Assembly: GCF_003672135.1 (NCBI RefSeq)
Contig: NC_039513.1
Coordinates: 3,844,833-3,908,832, forward strand
Direction of reading: 5' to 3'
Source: Ooceraea biroi
Lineage: Eukaryota > Arthropoda > Insecta > Hymenoptera > Formicidae
Length of the DNA stretch: 64,000 bases
Numbering within the stretch: position 1 is the first letter of the stretch; each line of letters begins with the position of its first letter. The notes below the pieces were generated by a model. It did no database searches, was not told the DNA's origin, and saw only the letters and a program-made list of their open reading frames with translations. The position numbers and the translations under genes are program-made. Below, one piece after another: positions 11,365 to 22,563 of this stretch.

Positions 11365-12253
11365 TGAATATTACATCCTCCTTATTATTGACCAATTACA
11401 AATAAAATGAGAAACACTACGTTTCGACCATTAATTATGGTCCTTTTTAAGTGTTAAATAAGCGACATCAATAGCACCTTGGCAGAAAATGATCCCTAAT
11501 TTCTTAACTTGTCACTAACGTCCAAGCAGCACATTCGCACTTCATAACAGCAGCCAAAATAAGTGTTAAATAAGCAGCGTCAATAAGTCGTCTTTAGCAG
11601 ATGATCTAATTTCTTAAATTGTCACTAATGTCCTAGAAGCACATTCGCACTTCATAATAGTAGCCAAACACGTTTTATTGATGCTTATTTAACACTTGAA
11701 AAGGGCCAGGAATAACCTTTTCGCTACGAACATCCTCTCCGCCAAAACACTCTCGTTAAACGAAACACATACGTAGCCAAACACGTTTTATTGATGCTTA
11801 TTTAACACTTAAAAAGGGCCAGGAATAACCTTTTCGCTACGAACATCCTCTCCGCCAAAACACTCTCGTTAAACGAAACACATACGTGCCAAAAGTATAC
11901 ACATTGCGCGTGGACAGTCGTCAGCATTCGGGTGAGACTCTCGAGACTGATTCGCAAATTTTTGGTTCTTTGTTACTTTTGGGCTGTCTCGTCCGTGCGA
12001 AACAAATAACATCGGAAAAAAACATCGAAACTACAAGTCCACAGTAAGTGTGCGGAATGTGGGAAATAGCAAGCGACTATTGTCGCCCGTCGTATGTATG
12101 TGGCATCTTGTGAACAGTGACTATAGTCGTGTATGAATGGCATCTTATGGAGAGTCACCAGTCGTAACGAAAGGGTTAATGATCGAAACGTAGTGTTTCT
12201 CATTTTATTTGTAATTGCCAGTCTGGTCAACAATAAAGAGGATTTAATATTCA
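11365..12253. mobile_element. 0.9-kb inverted-repeat element with internal tandem duplications
   Basis: The ends (11365-11441 and 12175-12253) are about 77-bp terminal inverted repeats starting TGAATATTA and ending near ACGTTTCGACCATTAA. They differ by a few substitutions and an 8-bp indel. The inside holds two successive tandem duplications: a 112-bp unit at 11449-11560 repeated at 11561-11668 (diverged), and a 113-bp unit at 11661-11773 repeated at 11774-11886 with one substitution. No transposase is encoded. This is a non-autonomous DNA element whose inner part has been amplified recently. Confidence 0.65.
11661..11886. repeat. Tandem duplication, 113-bp unit x 2
   Basis: Two adjacent copies starting TAGCCAAACACGTTTTATTG. 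They differ at one position (CTTGAAAAG versus CTTAAAAAG), so the duplication is young. It sits inside the 11.4-12.25 kb inverted-repeat element. Confidence 0.9.
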
Positions 12254-13036
12254 GAAATAGAATAGTTCCCATGTAATAAATGATCTTGTCAATTAACATA
12301 AAGAAATAGGTATAAATGTAATGTGCAATAGAATGTAAGTGTAATGTTGAATAGAATATAATACATTAATTGTAGAAAAATTAATAAATGATAGTAAAAT
12401 GTCTATTATATGTACATATATATGTACGCACACATACGCGCGCGTGCGCGTGCACATACTACATTTTTCTTAATGTCTTCTGAAAGTCTTCTCAATACTT
12501 ATTCATATAAATGCATAGGTAATGCGTATAAAAATTATTTTGTCGATTTATACAACACTGTTACAATAAAATTTCATAAAGAAATTTATTATCAAAGAAA
12601 ACATAAAGAAAAAAACACTATTTTAAAATACAATTTTGTGATTAATTAGCAGGATTTATTATCCATAAAAAAAGGTTTGAAAAATGAGTGATTTTACAGA
12701 AAGTAGCTTTTATTACAAATTTTAAAAGCTTTTACTCTATTACGTTATGTTGCTTTTTACTGTGACTGTGCAAAGTATACAAAGCAAACATTAACGAAAT
12801 ATGGTTTATCGAAATATGGAAGTTTGAAAAAATTTGTATTACAATAAAAAATAATATTTTTAAATGTTCAATGTATCCAAGGACTTTCCGAAATTAACTC
12901 AATGAATGTGTAATAAGAAGAATATGGTGTAAGATAATAATTACAAATATTTTTAACATATAATTTAATTTAAAAATATACATAATAGGATAGAAAGAAA
13001 AATTAAACGCTCAGTAAGACATGTAATGTTTTAAAT
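12254..13036. other. Intergenic, downstream of ELOVL B
   Basis: AT-rich, with an alternating purine-pyrimidine tract (ACGCGCGCGTGCGCGTGCAC, about 12433-12452) that could adopt left-handed DNA. No gene seen. The 79-codon ORF at 12410-12649 starts inside that tract and is not convincing. Confidence 0.5.
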
Positions 13037-14207
13037 TTATTGGTCCTTCGATTTTTTGTTCACAATGTCAGCAGTAATGTCATTTACATCACTTTTTGTT
13101 GGTATTACTTTTTTTATCGGCTTTTTCTTAATGTATATTTTATAATAAAAATCGCTGAATAATACTATCATGAAGATATTTTGTGGTATCATTACGAATG
13201 CCGTCCATTGTGGATAGCCACAATCAACCCATAGTAATTTAGCGAAGTGTACCGCAATTATGAAAAATTGAATTATTTGCATTTGAGTTATGTACTTTTT
13301 CCAGTAGTTTATGTTTATCTTCATGGATGATAGCAAATAGTACAAGTACATTATTGCGTGAACAAATGTATTTACCAATCCTGAAATGCAATGCTGATGA
13401 TTAATCAATTGGATCAAACTGAAGACTCTTTGATTGATAAAAAAGAAAAAAAACAGTGTATTTTATGTTCCGATAACATTAATTAATACATTAGGTGTAT
13501 ATTTAACGCTACTAAATACGATTAATTGATTCCTATCCATTTGTATGTTGTGTACATTGAGTGTAATATGTATATTAAGAAAAAATAGTACTTATTATAT
13601 TGCGATTACACATTTATTGTTTGCCGTGTAGCCAAGTCAAACGATGTAAATATGAATTAGTAATTTTTAGAAAAGTATTGGGTTGACCGGAACTTCTTAA
13701 TACAAAGTTTTGGTAAAAAAATTGGCATGGACTTTTTCTATAGTTAATCTAATATATTTTTACAATACATACCTAAGAAAGTACCATGACCACCAGGCAA
13801 ATACTTAACAGTAAACCAAGCACAGATCACTATTCCAACATGATGATATATGTGAAGAAAGCTCATTTGATTCTGCTTTTTCTTTAATACGAAAAAAACT
13901 GTGTCCAATAAATCGAACAATTTGTTCATAAAATACAGCCAGACATCTCTAGTTATCTATACATAAATATGTAATAATTACTAATATAATTATTAAAATC
14001 ACTTAAAAATTCTATTAATTAAAATTACATTATTGAGATATTTTCTAATACTTATATTATTTAGTTAGATGTTATAATATTAGTACGTTATAGCCATATA
14101 TCATAGAAGTTCATATATTATATTATCATAGAAAGTAGAATAAGGGGTAATATGATAACTTTTTTTAAAACATAAAATGCATTTTGTATATTAAAAAGAA
14201 CTTATAT

Positions 14208-14279
<72 letters not shown>

Positions 14280-16506
14280 GCACGCACGCACGCACGCACT
14301 CACGCACGCATACAACATATTAATACTAACTAATATAACTAAATTTAATTAATAACTTCAATTTTAATAATTTGAGAATAAGGAACAAAATTTGTAGTTA
14401 ACTTTTTGTAATTACCCTTATGGCCTCTGGTGTGTTTGAGTAATCAACTGGTTGACATATAAAACTATAATGGGTAAAAAACCATATTCTTACTGCCTGA
14501 AATAAATAATTAGAAAATATAAAAATTCATTTCAAATAATAATGTAGAATAGTTAAATATAAGATTATTACTTACATAATTAATTAAGATAATTAACATG
14601 CAACATATAACTGAGATATTTCATGATCAATTTTCAAAATGTAAGACAAGATTGTTTCGAGATTTTAAGTGAATTAATAATATAATTATTGCACTATATT
14701 TTTATTGTACTTTACAAATCAAATAATAATAGTTTATGACGGATATTTGCAATGCTTTTGAGAATACTATCTTTTCATCAAATAATAATTCTAAAAAATT
14801 TGCACATACTAGGCGATAAATGATAAAAAAATTCTTTTTTATTTTTATTTGTTCACTTATATTATTTTGGCGTAAAAACGCAGATTTTAATAATAAACTA
14901 TATGTAACTTACTTCAGCAAATATGAAAAGAGATATCATAATTTGTAAAATATTATATATCTGCAATATTCTATCCAATTTGAAAGGTTGCCTTTTTTTC
15001 ATAAATTTTGGTCCAAAGGAAAATATAAAATATAGATAAAGTCCAATCAAAGCAAGACCGAACCATGGCGTACTTATTAAAGGTAGATCTTTGGTACGTG
15101 GATCTTGCAATGTAAAAAACAGTGGAGTCAATAAAGGCAATTAGAAAGTAGTATAACAAATAATTCATATTATTATAATATAAATACATTGTAAATCTAA
15201 ATAAAGTCATTCGTATTGTAAGACATAAATAAAATAGTTATTATGAATATTCATTTAAAATAATTTGAAATAAATCGAATGACCGATAATAAATTAGTAC
15301 GTCGTTCATAATTATACGACTAATATCGTACAACGTAATACACTGATCGATTCTAATGTATACAATTACATATTTGCAATGCATTTATATAAAAACTGAC
15401 AAATACCATTAGATACTAATTTAATTATCACTAAAGCTAAGAAAATTATTGCAAAATAGAATTAATATATTACATTAATTTGAAATTATTTGATTTATAT
15501 TAATTATAATTATTTAATTTGAAAGTATATATTTGAAAGTATAATACTGGATTTATAAGATATAATTGTGTCACTATTAATTTAAGCTATTAATTTTAAC
15601 TTTTTATTTCATATATTTTAGTGGATAATGATGATAATGTAATACAGGTAGTAATAATAGCTTTTTTTCTTATCAGTATTTTATTATGCTATGTATTAGC
15701 AAAAAGATAATGAAAATAAAAAGGAAGAACATAGTAAGAAACAGCAACAATATGTATTAGATAATGTGCATATATATATTAAAAGTTTGAAAAAATCGAA
15801 AAGTTTCTTCAGAATCGTTTACATACACACATGCGCGCGCACTCACGCATACATGCACGCACGTGCATACATAAACTTTTTTGAGAAATAGTAGTTAATT
15901 GAATTGCTGTTTGTGCTTGAGATATTCAAATAGATCGAATATTGAATTAAGTTAAAATAGCAAAACGAAGATATATAATAAATAAAAGTTAAACAATGTT
16001 TAATCAATTAAAGCTTAATTTATATGTGTAAAGTTTTAATTATGTAAATTTTCTGAAATCGAAATTACTAAGGCAGTTTTTTCTTTATATCTATATATTT
16101 GGTAATATTGTTGTATCCGGAGTTATTCCACAGAGTGGAAGAAGTACAAAGAAAACTTAGACGACGACAAGACTCGGAGCTGTGACAACGTATTTTTGAT
16201 TCGACCGCAATATTTCAATTTTTCTGTTCAGTTTTGTTGTTTATAATAAGTGTTTTTATAATTTATACTTAATTAATAATTTAAACGAGTGTTGTGTACG
16301 CTTGTGAGTGCGGGAAAAGTTAGTGAGTACAACGTATGAGCACAATATTTTTTTGTAAAATAAATTATATATTAAAAGTGATACAAAGACTTTTAAATCT
16401 AAACTTTATTATGTATAAGTAAGATAAAAATTACAAAATACTCACCCACTAAATCATGAAATATATATGTATACCATGTTGTGAGTTGATTTATGATCAT
16501 AGCCAT
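13037..16506 (-). CDS. ELOVL B: elongation of very long chain fatty acids protein (5 coding exons, 286 aa)
   Basis: Second ELO-family 3-ketoacyl-CoA synthase of the tandem array, predicted ER multipass protein. Exons on the minus strand: 16506-16446 (MAMIINQLTTW...), 15103-14913, 14496-14416, 13956-13773, 13380-13037. All have GT/AG borders, and the phases close to 861 nt with TAA. Exon 1 (61 nt) and exon 2 (191 nt) match the corresponding exons of ELOVL A in length and phase. Visible motifs: DPRTKD after the first intron, CQPVDYSN in exon 3, LLDTVFFVLKKKQNQ, histidine box HIYHH (146-150), HAIMYLYY, and a lysine-rich C-terminal tail ending KKSKDQ that resembles an ER-retention region. In place of the usual WWKKY it has YWKKY. 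The exon 5/6 intron of ELOVL A is absent. A possible 5' UTR acceptor lies at 16543-16542. CAATAAA overlaps the stop codon and could act in polyadenylation. Confidence 0.93.
14209..14310. repeat. Compound (CT)n-(CA)n-(CACG)n microsatellite in ELOVL B intron 3
   Basis: A CT run followed by about 28 CA units and then about 6 CACG units, in the intron between coding exons 3 and 4 of ELOVL B. It ends about 100 bp from exon 3 and is likely highly polymorphic. Confidence 0.95.
15825..15870. repeat. Alternating purine-pyrimidine tract in ELOVL B intron 1
   Basis: CACATGCGCGCGCACTCACG followed by CATGCACGCACGTGCATA: a degenerate CA/CG/TG-type repeat in the first coding intron. Confidence 0.7.
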
Positions 16507-18117
16507 GATGATGACAAGAATCAGACTTTGGTGTCAAATCTCTGCACTTTTAGAAATCACAAACAATATTATAAATAATAAATACGTTATTGTGCAATTA
16601 CTTTCTTATTACAATACTAATAAGTAAGTACACTGCAATTAAGAAGGAGTGATGGTTCTTTAGTGGAAAGTTGTTTCGTAATTTCTTTTTAAATGTAATT
16701 TTTCAATATATACTTATAAAGCAAGTTTCCCAAATTCTAGTTATTCTATTAATCGTAACAGTTTACTTGGCTATTCGTGAAAATTAGTTTTATTTGGCTT
16801 CTTTTGGTCAGTCTTTCTTAACGTAGCTAGCTTCAGACTTCACTGTCACAAAACTTTCGAACTAACTGCAAGAGTACGTTCTCCCTCTCTGCCAACATAA
16901 TAAATTTTCATTATATTGTATTGTAATTGTAACACTACTACATGTACAAACAACACAGTTCCACATACAGGGTGTCCGGTAACTCACGACTCAACGCTAG
17001 TGAGTGGATAAAGCGGACTGAACTGAGTGGAAAGTCCTATACCATTTTGCAATTTTCACAATAGTTAACGAGTTATTAATTATTAAAAATCGCTGTATTA
17101 GTCCGGCCTACCGCCGAATGCAAGTGCGCGACGAGATGCGACCGCCTAGCGATCGAAGTTGCTAGGCGTGGGAAGTTGTTTATTACAAATGGCATGCCTA
17201 ACCATTGCCACTGCGATCGCTAGGCACTCGTGTTGACGCTCGTGTTCTGTATAATGTATTGATAATCCATAAAATTTCAGATTCACCAATGATAATTACG
17301 AATAGATGTGATTGGATTTATGCATGCTTGATTATGCCGGAAAAAGATCGTTTACGGTGATAAAATCTTATTTTAATACAAAAAATTCAAATTAAAATAA
17401 ACTTCAAATAAATTCAATTCAAATTTAAAACAAGTTTTAAACCTCTTTTTGACATTTGATTTCGTCATATACCAACAACTTTAATATTTTTGGCTCCAAT
17501 ACTCCAATAATATTACATTTATTGTATAGTATATTAACAGTAATATTATAGTATCATAGAGAGATATATGTATAAATGTGAAATATTTCACTTTTCATTC
17601 CAATCTTCTCCAATTGGAGTAAAATTATGTCTTAATTAATTTGAACTTTGATTACGTAAGCATTGAACATTGAATTTAAACATTGAATTATAATACAAAC
17701 TCCGCATATTTATTCTATATATACGTATATATTTTAAATATATATTATATAAAGCTGTACGTGACACGCATCTCTTTCAATCGATGCAGTTTCGTAATCG
17801 ATGTAGCAATTTTCCAAAATATTTTAAGTCCTAATATAATTGCTCATTCCGTTAATATAATTGTTCAATTTCATTATTTTCATGACTGAGTTAATTGCAA
17901 CATGATTGCATTTATAACTCAAACATATGACATCATTAAGGACGTGAATACGAAACATCGCAGCAATCGCAACCGACATTTAAGAAATAGTATACACGTT
18001 GCTAGATGAAATTGCATCGTTTCTGCATAATCTCAGCACGATATTTTAATTAAGTAGTTATTTTTGCTTTTTTCGAAAGCTATTTAAATATTTGTTTAAT
18101 AATGCTCGATCGTAACA
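16507..18117. other. Intergenic region upstream of ELOVL B with a dispersed repeat
   Basis: It should contain the ELOVL B promoter, which I cannot place. At 16973 a segment begins CAGGGTGTCCGGTAACTCAC and continues for about 280 bp with atypically high GC. That includes a self-complementary block (CGCCTAGCGATCG...TTGCTAGGCG near 17147-17170), consistent with an interspersed repeat. The remainder is AT-rich with no supported gene. Confidence 0.45.
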
Positions 18118-18118
18118 G

Positions 18119-18155
<37 letters not shown>
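18118..18155. repeat. (AT)n microsatellite
   Basis: About 38 bases of alternating AT just left of the Helitron-like element. Confidence 0.9.
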
Positions 18156-18157
<2 letters not shown>

Positions 18158-18164
18158 CATACTA

Positions 18165-18400
18165 TCATACTAATATAATAAAGAGGTAAAGTTTGTTCCA
18201 TTGTTCGAGGTAATCTCAGAAACTACTAAACCGATTTGAAAAATTCTTTCACTGGTGGATAGCTTAGATCTTCCTGAGTAACATAGACTATATGCAATCG
18301 TCTTGCAACTTCTAAAAATGTGCGCGTCGCAAAAAAATACGTTCTTTATGCTTTATATTTTCCAAATATACCGAGCGCGCGAGGAACAAGCGCCAGCTAG
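18165..18400 (+). mobile_element. Non-autonomous Helitron-like element
   Basis: The element starts TCATACTAATATAATAAAGA and ends GCGCCAGCTAG. It is flanked by A at 18164 and T at 18401, the A|TC...CTAG|T arrangement of Helitrons. A GC-rich short inverted motif (GAGCGCGCG...AAGCGC) lies just before the CTAG end. The body includes GAAACTACTAAACCGATTTG, a segment I recall as a widespread insect repeat. It is 236 bp long with no ORF. Confidence 0.6.
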
Positions 18401-18828
18401 TATAATATAAACGCTTATATATATTATATATATCATCAATGAGAATATTGAGCAAAACATTAACTCTGAGGCGTTTTGTTATTTTATGTAGTTTGTTTGA
18501 GATTATTTAAATCGTGTTTGTGATTTATTGATAGGTTGATTAACATACAGTATACTGTCGCTGACCGTATACATTAATCGAATGGCAACATCTTTAATGT
18601 ATCAATTACATCGTAGAAAAATATGCAAATTGATAGTATCATGACTTTATTGTTTGCAATTTGCCACTCTTTTTTTCTCTTTTCTTAGTTATTTTGATGC
18701 TAACGGAGTCAAAGAATACCAAAATTAAGATATTTAATAAATATTCAAAATAAAATATTTTAAAAAAATCATTCACGTTCTCTCTCATTATATATGAAAT
18801 TATATGAATGAAGCATTTTATATAAATA

Positions 18829-19051
18829 CTAGCACCCCCGTCATGCGGGCTTCACCCGCGATATTACGTGTAGAATTAAATAAAAACACATTTTACCCCT
18901 TCTCACCCGTTAGGGGTGGAATTTCGGAAAACCCACCCTTAGTGAGCGCCTACGTGATAGTAGGAATATACTCTTAAAATTTCAAGTCGATAGGTGCAGT
19001 GGTTCGGGCTGCACGTTGATGAGTCAATAAGTGAGTGAGTGGTATTTGGCT

Positions 19052-19075
<24 letters not shown>
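18829..19075 (-). mobile_element. Second Helitron-like element, opposite orientation
   Basis: On the minus strand the 3' end reads a GC-rich hairpin (CGCGGGTGAAGCCCGC) followed by GGGGGTGCTAG at 18829 and then T, as in a Helitron terminus. The body runs toward 19050 and includes the segment TTTCAAGTCGATAGGTGCAG, familiar from insect repeats. The 5' end is lost in an AT microsatellite, so the right boundary is approximate. The alternative is a SINE-like or RTE-derived repeat read on the plus strand. Confidence 0.45.
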
Positions 19076-19076
<1 letters not shown>

Positions 19077-19083
<7 letters not shown>

Positions 19084-19196
19084 TAATAACAAGTATTTTC
19101 TACACACATCTATATATATATATATATTATATATATATATTATATATATATATATATACATAGATGTGTGTAGAAAATACTTGTTATTATATTTAT
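19077..19196. repeat. 120-bp palindrome with perfect 37-bp arms around an (AT)n core
   Basis: Left arm 19077-19113 (ATAAATATAATAACAAGTAT...) and right arm 19160-19196 are exact reverse complements. The core is TA/AT repeat. The whole block can extrude as a long hairpin. It is either a MITE or a foldback element. The ORF on the minus strand across it is an artefact of the AT repeat. Confidence 0.8.
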
Positions 19197-20928
19197 GAGT
19201 TGTCACATAATAATAGATTTGAGGGAATACATTTTTCAGTTGAAAGTTGTCTAAAATAAGGCACATAATTTATTTCTGCATAAAATTTTAGTTTAAGTAC
19301 ACAATGGTTCGATATTGCAATAGGATAATTGTTACTTTTCAATAGTGGTATCGATAAAAGCTTTTGCATCAAGCGGAAACGGGGATATCAGAGTTCTAAG
19401 GCCATGACCTCGAACGCTTGCATTGCCGGTATTCAATCGTAGTTTATAATTCACCTAATCTCAATGTGCTTGTAAAATATTGCGTAATAAAAATGTGTGG
19501 AATTTTTCGCAGACCTATTATTGTAAAGCACATTTGAAATAAAAAGAAGGGAAATTATACAGCACTAATTTACTAGAACAAATTGATTTATGTGTTGTTC
19601 TTAATAAGGGATATTTCTTAATAAACAGAGAAAGAGTAAAATGTTATTTTCATAAAATTTGAAATAAATTCTTTTTTAACGAGATTATTGAAGAAAATTA
19701 TAAACATTATCACAAATGTTATATAATATTCAAAATTATAAGCTTCAAAATCGTGCGATTACGAAGGAAATATCAAACAAATAAAAATGTAATTAACGCT
19801 TTTAGCATCATAATGTGATTATCGGTGATCGATATGCAATAAATATATTAAAATGTATTAAAACACATGAATAATATTATAACATGCAATTAGTCACATT
19901 TGCAAGATAATAGCTATTTAATAATAATTGAAAAGTAAAACGGACAAAATGCATTTCTAAATAAGTTAATATTTTTATTTATTAATTTTATAGAAATAAT
20001 TATGTCTACGTATTATGATGAATCTTAACTTTAGTTAGTAAATGGAAAGTCAGCTAAATTATACTAAATTATAATTGATCATAATAAGTTAACAAAATAA
20101 GAATAAACATAATATTAATTAAGTTTTAAACATAATATTAGTAATTTTCATACACACACATACACACACACACTTGCTCTTTAAGGATGGAATAAATAAA
20201 TGTTATATATTTATTTCTAAATCTTTTCAGAGACTTTTATTATAAAATTCTTAAGTATATGTACATATAATAATAATATATCTCTATAATATATTTTAAG
20301 TTTTACAATACCCTCCTTAATTAATATATTTTAACATATAATTATTTTGTCATTGTATAATTTTACGTGCAGATATGGTAATGGTCCGATGGTAATGATC
20401 ACAATAGAAATAAAAGTACGATTTATTCAATATATGAAATAATTTGCTTCATCATCTACCTTATATATTTCTTCAATGTTACTCAATCCATTTTTAAATT
20501 ACAATTAATTTTGTACGATATATTATGATGCGTTAGTTGTCTGTATTTTATGCGTTAATCTTATAATAAGACATTTCAATACGCTACTATAAAAGCTAAT
20601 AAAATCACTTGAAATATTTATTTTCTCTAAGAACTATTTACTGTATTGTTTTTGTAAAATATTGATATTTTCACCGCTGCAAGTCTTTTCTTGTTTAATG
20701 TAAATAAATGTATTTTTACTTGTTTGTTTTGTTTATCCTTTGTTTCTAATATCTTATATCTTTTGTAATATTTTTAATGTTTTATATCTTATTGGATAAG
20801 TTTTCAATAATATATTTAATTTACCAGTTATTTGAAAATTATAATCAATATTTTTATAATTATATAAATATTGATAACTCGAAATGACAATCAAAGTTTT
20901 TTATACTGTGTGTATATACATATACATA
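19197..20928. other. AT-rich intergenic stretch, no gene seen
   Basis: Only short AT-biased reading frames and a small (CA)n run near 20152-20172. No features supported. Confidence 0.6.
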
Positions 20929-22508
20929 TAGTAGAGTTCAAAGTCTTTTGACAAATAGATTTTTCTAAATTACTTTATTAATAATAATACTATATATATA
21001 TATATATATATATATTAATTTCATAATATAAACTTTACACATAATTGCACATAATAGCACTTGTGCATAAGAAAATTATATCTTGACCAATACTAAATGA
21101 ATGTTACATAAACATAAACAGAAATTTACTTTATCATGGCTCAAAAGTCTTTTAATACGTTTAGTTACCACAGATATTTAACAAGGTTATTAATATATTG
21201 AACAATATATGTTACATTAAACTTTTTTTTAATATTACAGATTAGTTATGGCGAAGAGACATAAAAAGAGGACGCAATCAATCAGAAGTTACCCACTGTT
21301 TTGAAATATCTCGGCAGTTGGTGAGGCAGTTTGGAATCATCGACAAACGGTTATGCATAATAAATCGTAAACGTCAAAGACGACCCTGAAATATATTTGC
21401 AAGAGTCGACAGAATTATCAGAATAACATCAGTCATTGATTCCCGCAAGTTTGCACAGCAAATTACAGCGAATCATAACAGAATGGAGTCAATATTCCTG
21501 TTTCAAGTGTCAACTTAAGAACCAAGGTTTATTAAGCCGCCATCCTAGCAAGAAACTTTCATTACTTTCATTAGTACGAAAAATAGAAAAGCTAGAATTG
21601 ATTTCGCAAAGGCGCACCGCAACCGGATGGTCTAGAATGTTGTGGAGCAACGAAAATTCAATCTGATATGTTTCGATAGTATTATGTATGTTCGTCGTTC
21701 CCAAAATGAAAGAAATGGTACCAATTCTAAAATATGTCATGATTTGGGGTTGTTTCTCTGCTAAAGATACTGGTTATCTCTTATTTCCTATGAAAAATAT
21801 GATGGATCGATTTATTTATCAAGATATCTTAGAAAAACAAATATTACCTTATGCCAGAGAAAATATGCCACGAAACTGGATATTTCAGCAGGATAACAAT
21901 CTGTTCGAAAACACCGTTTTAAGCTAATTGAAGAATTAATAATTTGTTAAGAGGAAGATCAATATTTTGAAGTGGCCTAGTTAAAGTCCTGACTTAAATC
22001 CAATCGAACATTTATGGGAGAAGTTGAACAGACGTATTAAGACACAAAATTTCTCTATACATATAATCAGAACAATCTTTTCTATGCTTTGCAAAATGAT
22101 TGGCCAAAAGTTCCCAAGTCCCCAAGAACGTATAGTAAATCTTATCGGATCTATATCTTTAAATATTCAGGAGAGGTGAAGATATGTTATCGGCAAAAGA
22201 ATATACAATAAGTATTAATATTCAACTAACATAAAAACAATTTTTGTAATTTATCTTTTTTCAAACAAGTATTATGTAATTATTAAACGTTATTATGTCA
22301 AAAGACTTACGAGTCATACTAAAGTAACTTTTTGTTTATGTAATATTCATTTGGTATAATATTGGTCAAGATATTTTGTTTTTGTTATCAATATGTGCTA
22401 TTATGTACAAGTTTACATTATAAAGCTTAATATACATATGTATAGTATTGTTATAAAGTAATTTTGAAAAAACTATAATATTTGTCAAAAGATTTTTGAG
22501 TGCTACTG
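20929..22508 (+). mobile_element. Tc1-like DNA transposon, degenerate, with long IR/DR ends
   Basis: The ends are imperfect inverted repeats of about 200-230 bp: left 20929-21165, right 22280-22508. Outermost motif is AGTAG...TCTTTTGACAAAT, with TA at 20927-20928 and 22509-22510 as the Tc1/mariner target duplication. Each arm contains two copies of a CTTTTGACA/CTTTTAATA-type motif about 200 bp apart (20942 and 21144; mirrored at 22296 and 22482). This is the IR/DR arrangement of some Tc1 families. Length is about 1.58 kb, usual for this group. The transposase inside is broken (separate entry), so the copy cannot move by itself. Confidence 0.85.
21248..22179 (+). pseudogene. Tc1-like transposase pseudogene
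   Basis: Starting at ATG 21248 (MAKRHKKRTQS), the translation shows pieces of a Tc1 transposase in order: a helix-turn-helix N-terminal region, WSNENS (the WSDES box), VMIWGCFSA, NWIFQQDN and WPSPDLNPIEHLWEKLNRRI. The last piece is followed by a terminal stop at 22177-22179. Several in-frame stops and frameshifts separate these pieces. The first catalytic Asp appears as Asn in the WSDES box, while the second D (QQDN) and the third acidic position (NPIE) persist. It is an old dead copy. Confidence 0.85.
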
Positions 22509-22518
22509 TATACATACA

Positions 22519-22563
<45 letters not shown>

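Noticed and set aside
11449..11886. Repeated 112-113 bp blocks considered as a regulatory or CRISPR-like array
   Set aside because: Head-to-tail duplications without spacers, enclosed by terminal inverted repeats of a DNA element.
11973..12299. 108-codon minus-strand ORF
   Set aside because: Runs across the right terminal repeat of the 11.4-12.25 kb element; no transposase motifs.
4600..13000. Search for a fourth ELOVL copy or pseudogene between the three genes
   Set aside because: No HxxHH box, D-P exon or LLDTVFF-like segment was found in the intergenic stretches on either strand.
19051..19266. 71-codon minus-strand ORF rich in Tyr and Ile
   Set aside because: Produced by (AT)n repeat and the palindrome at 19077-19196.
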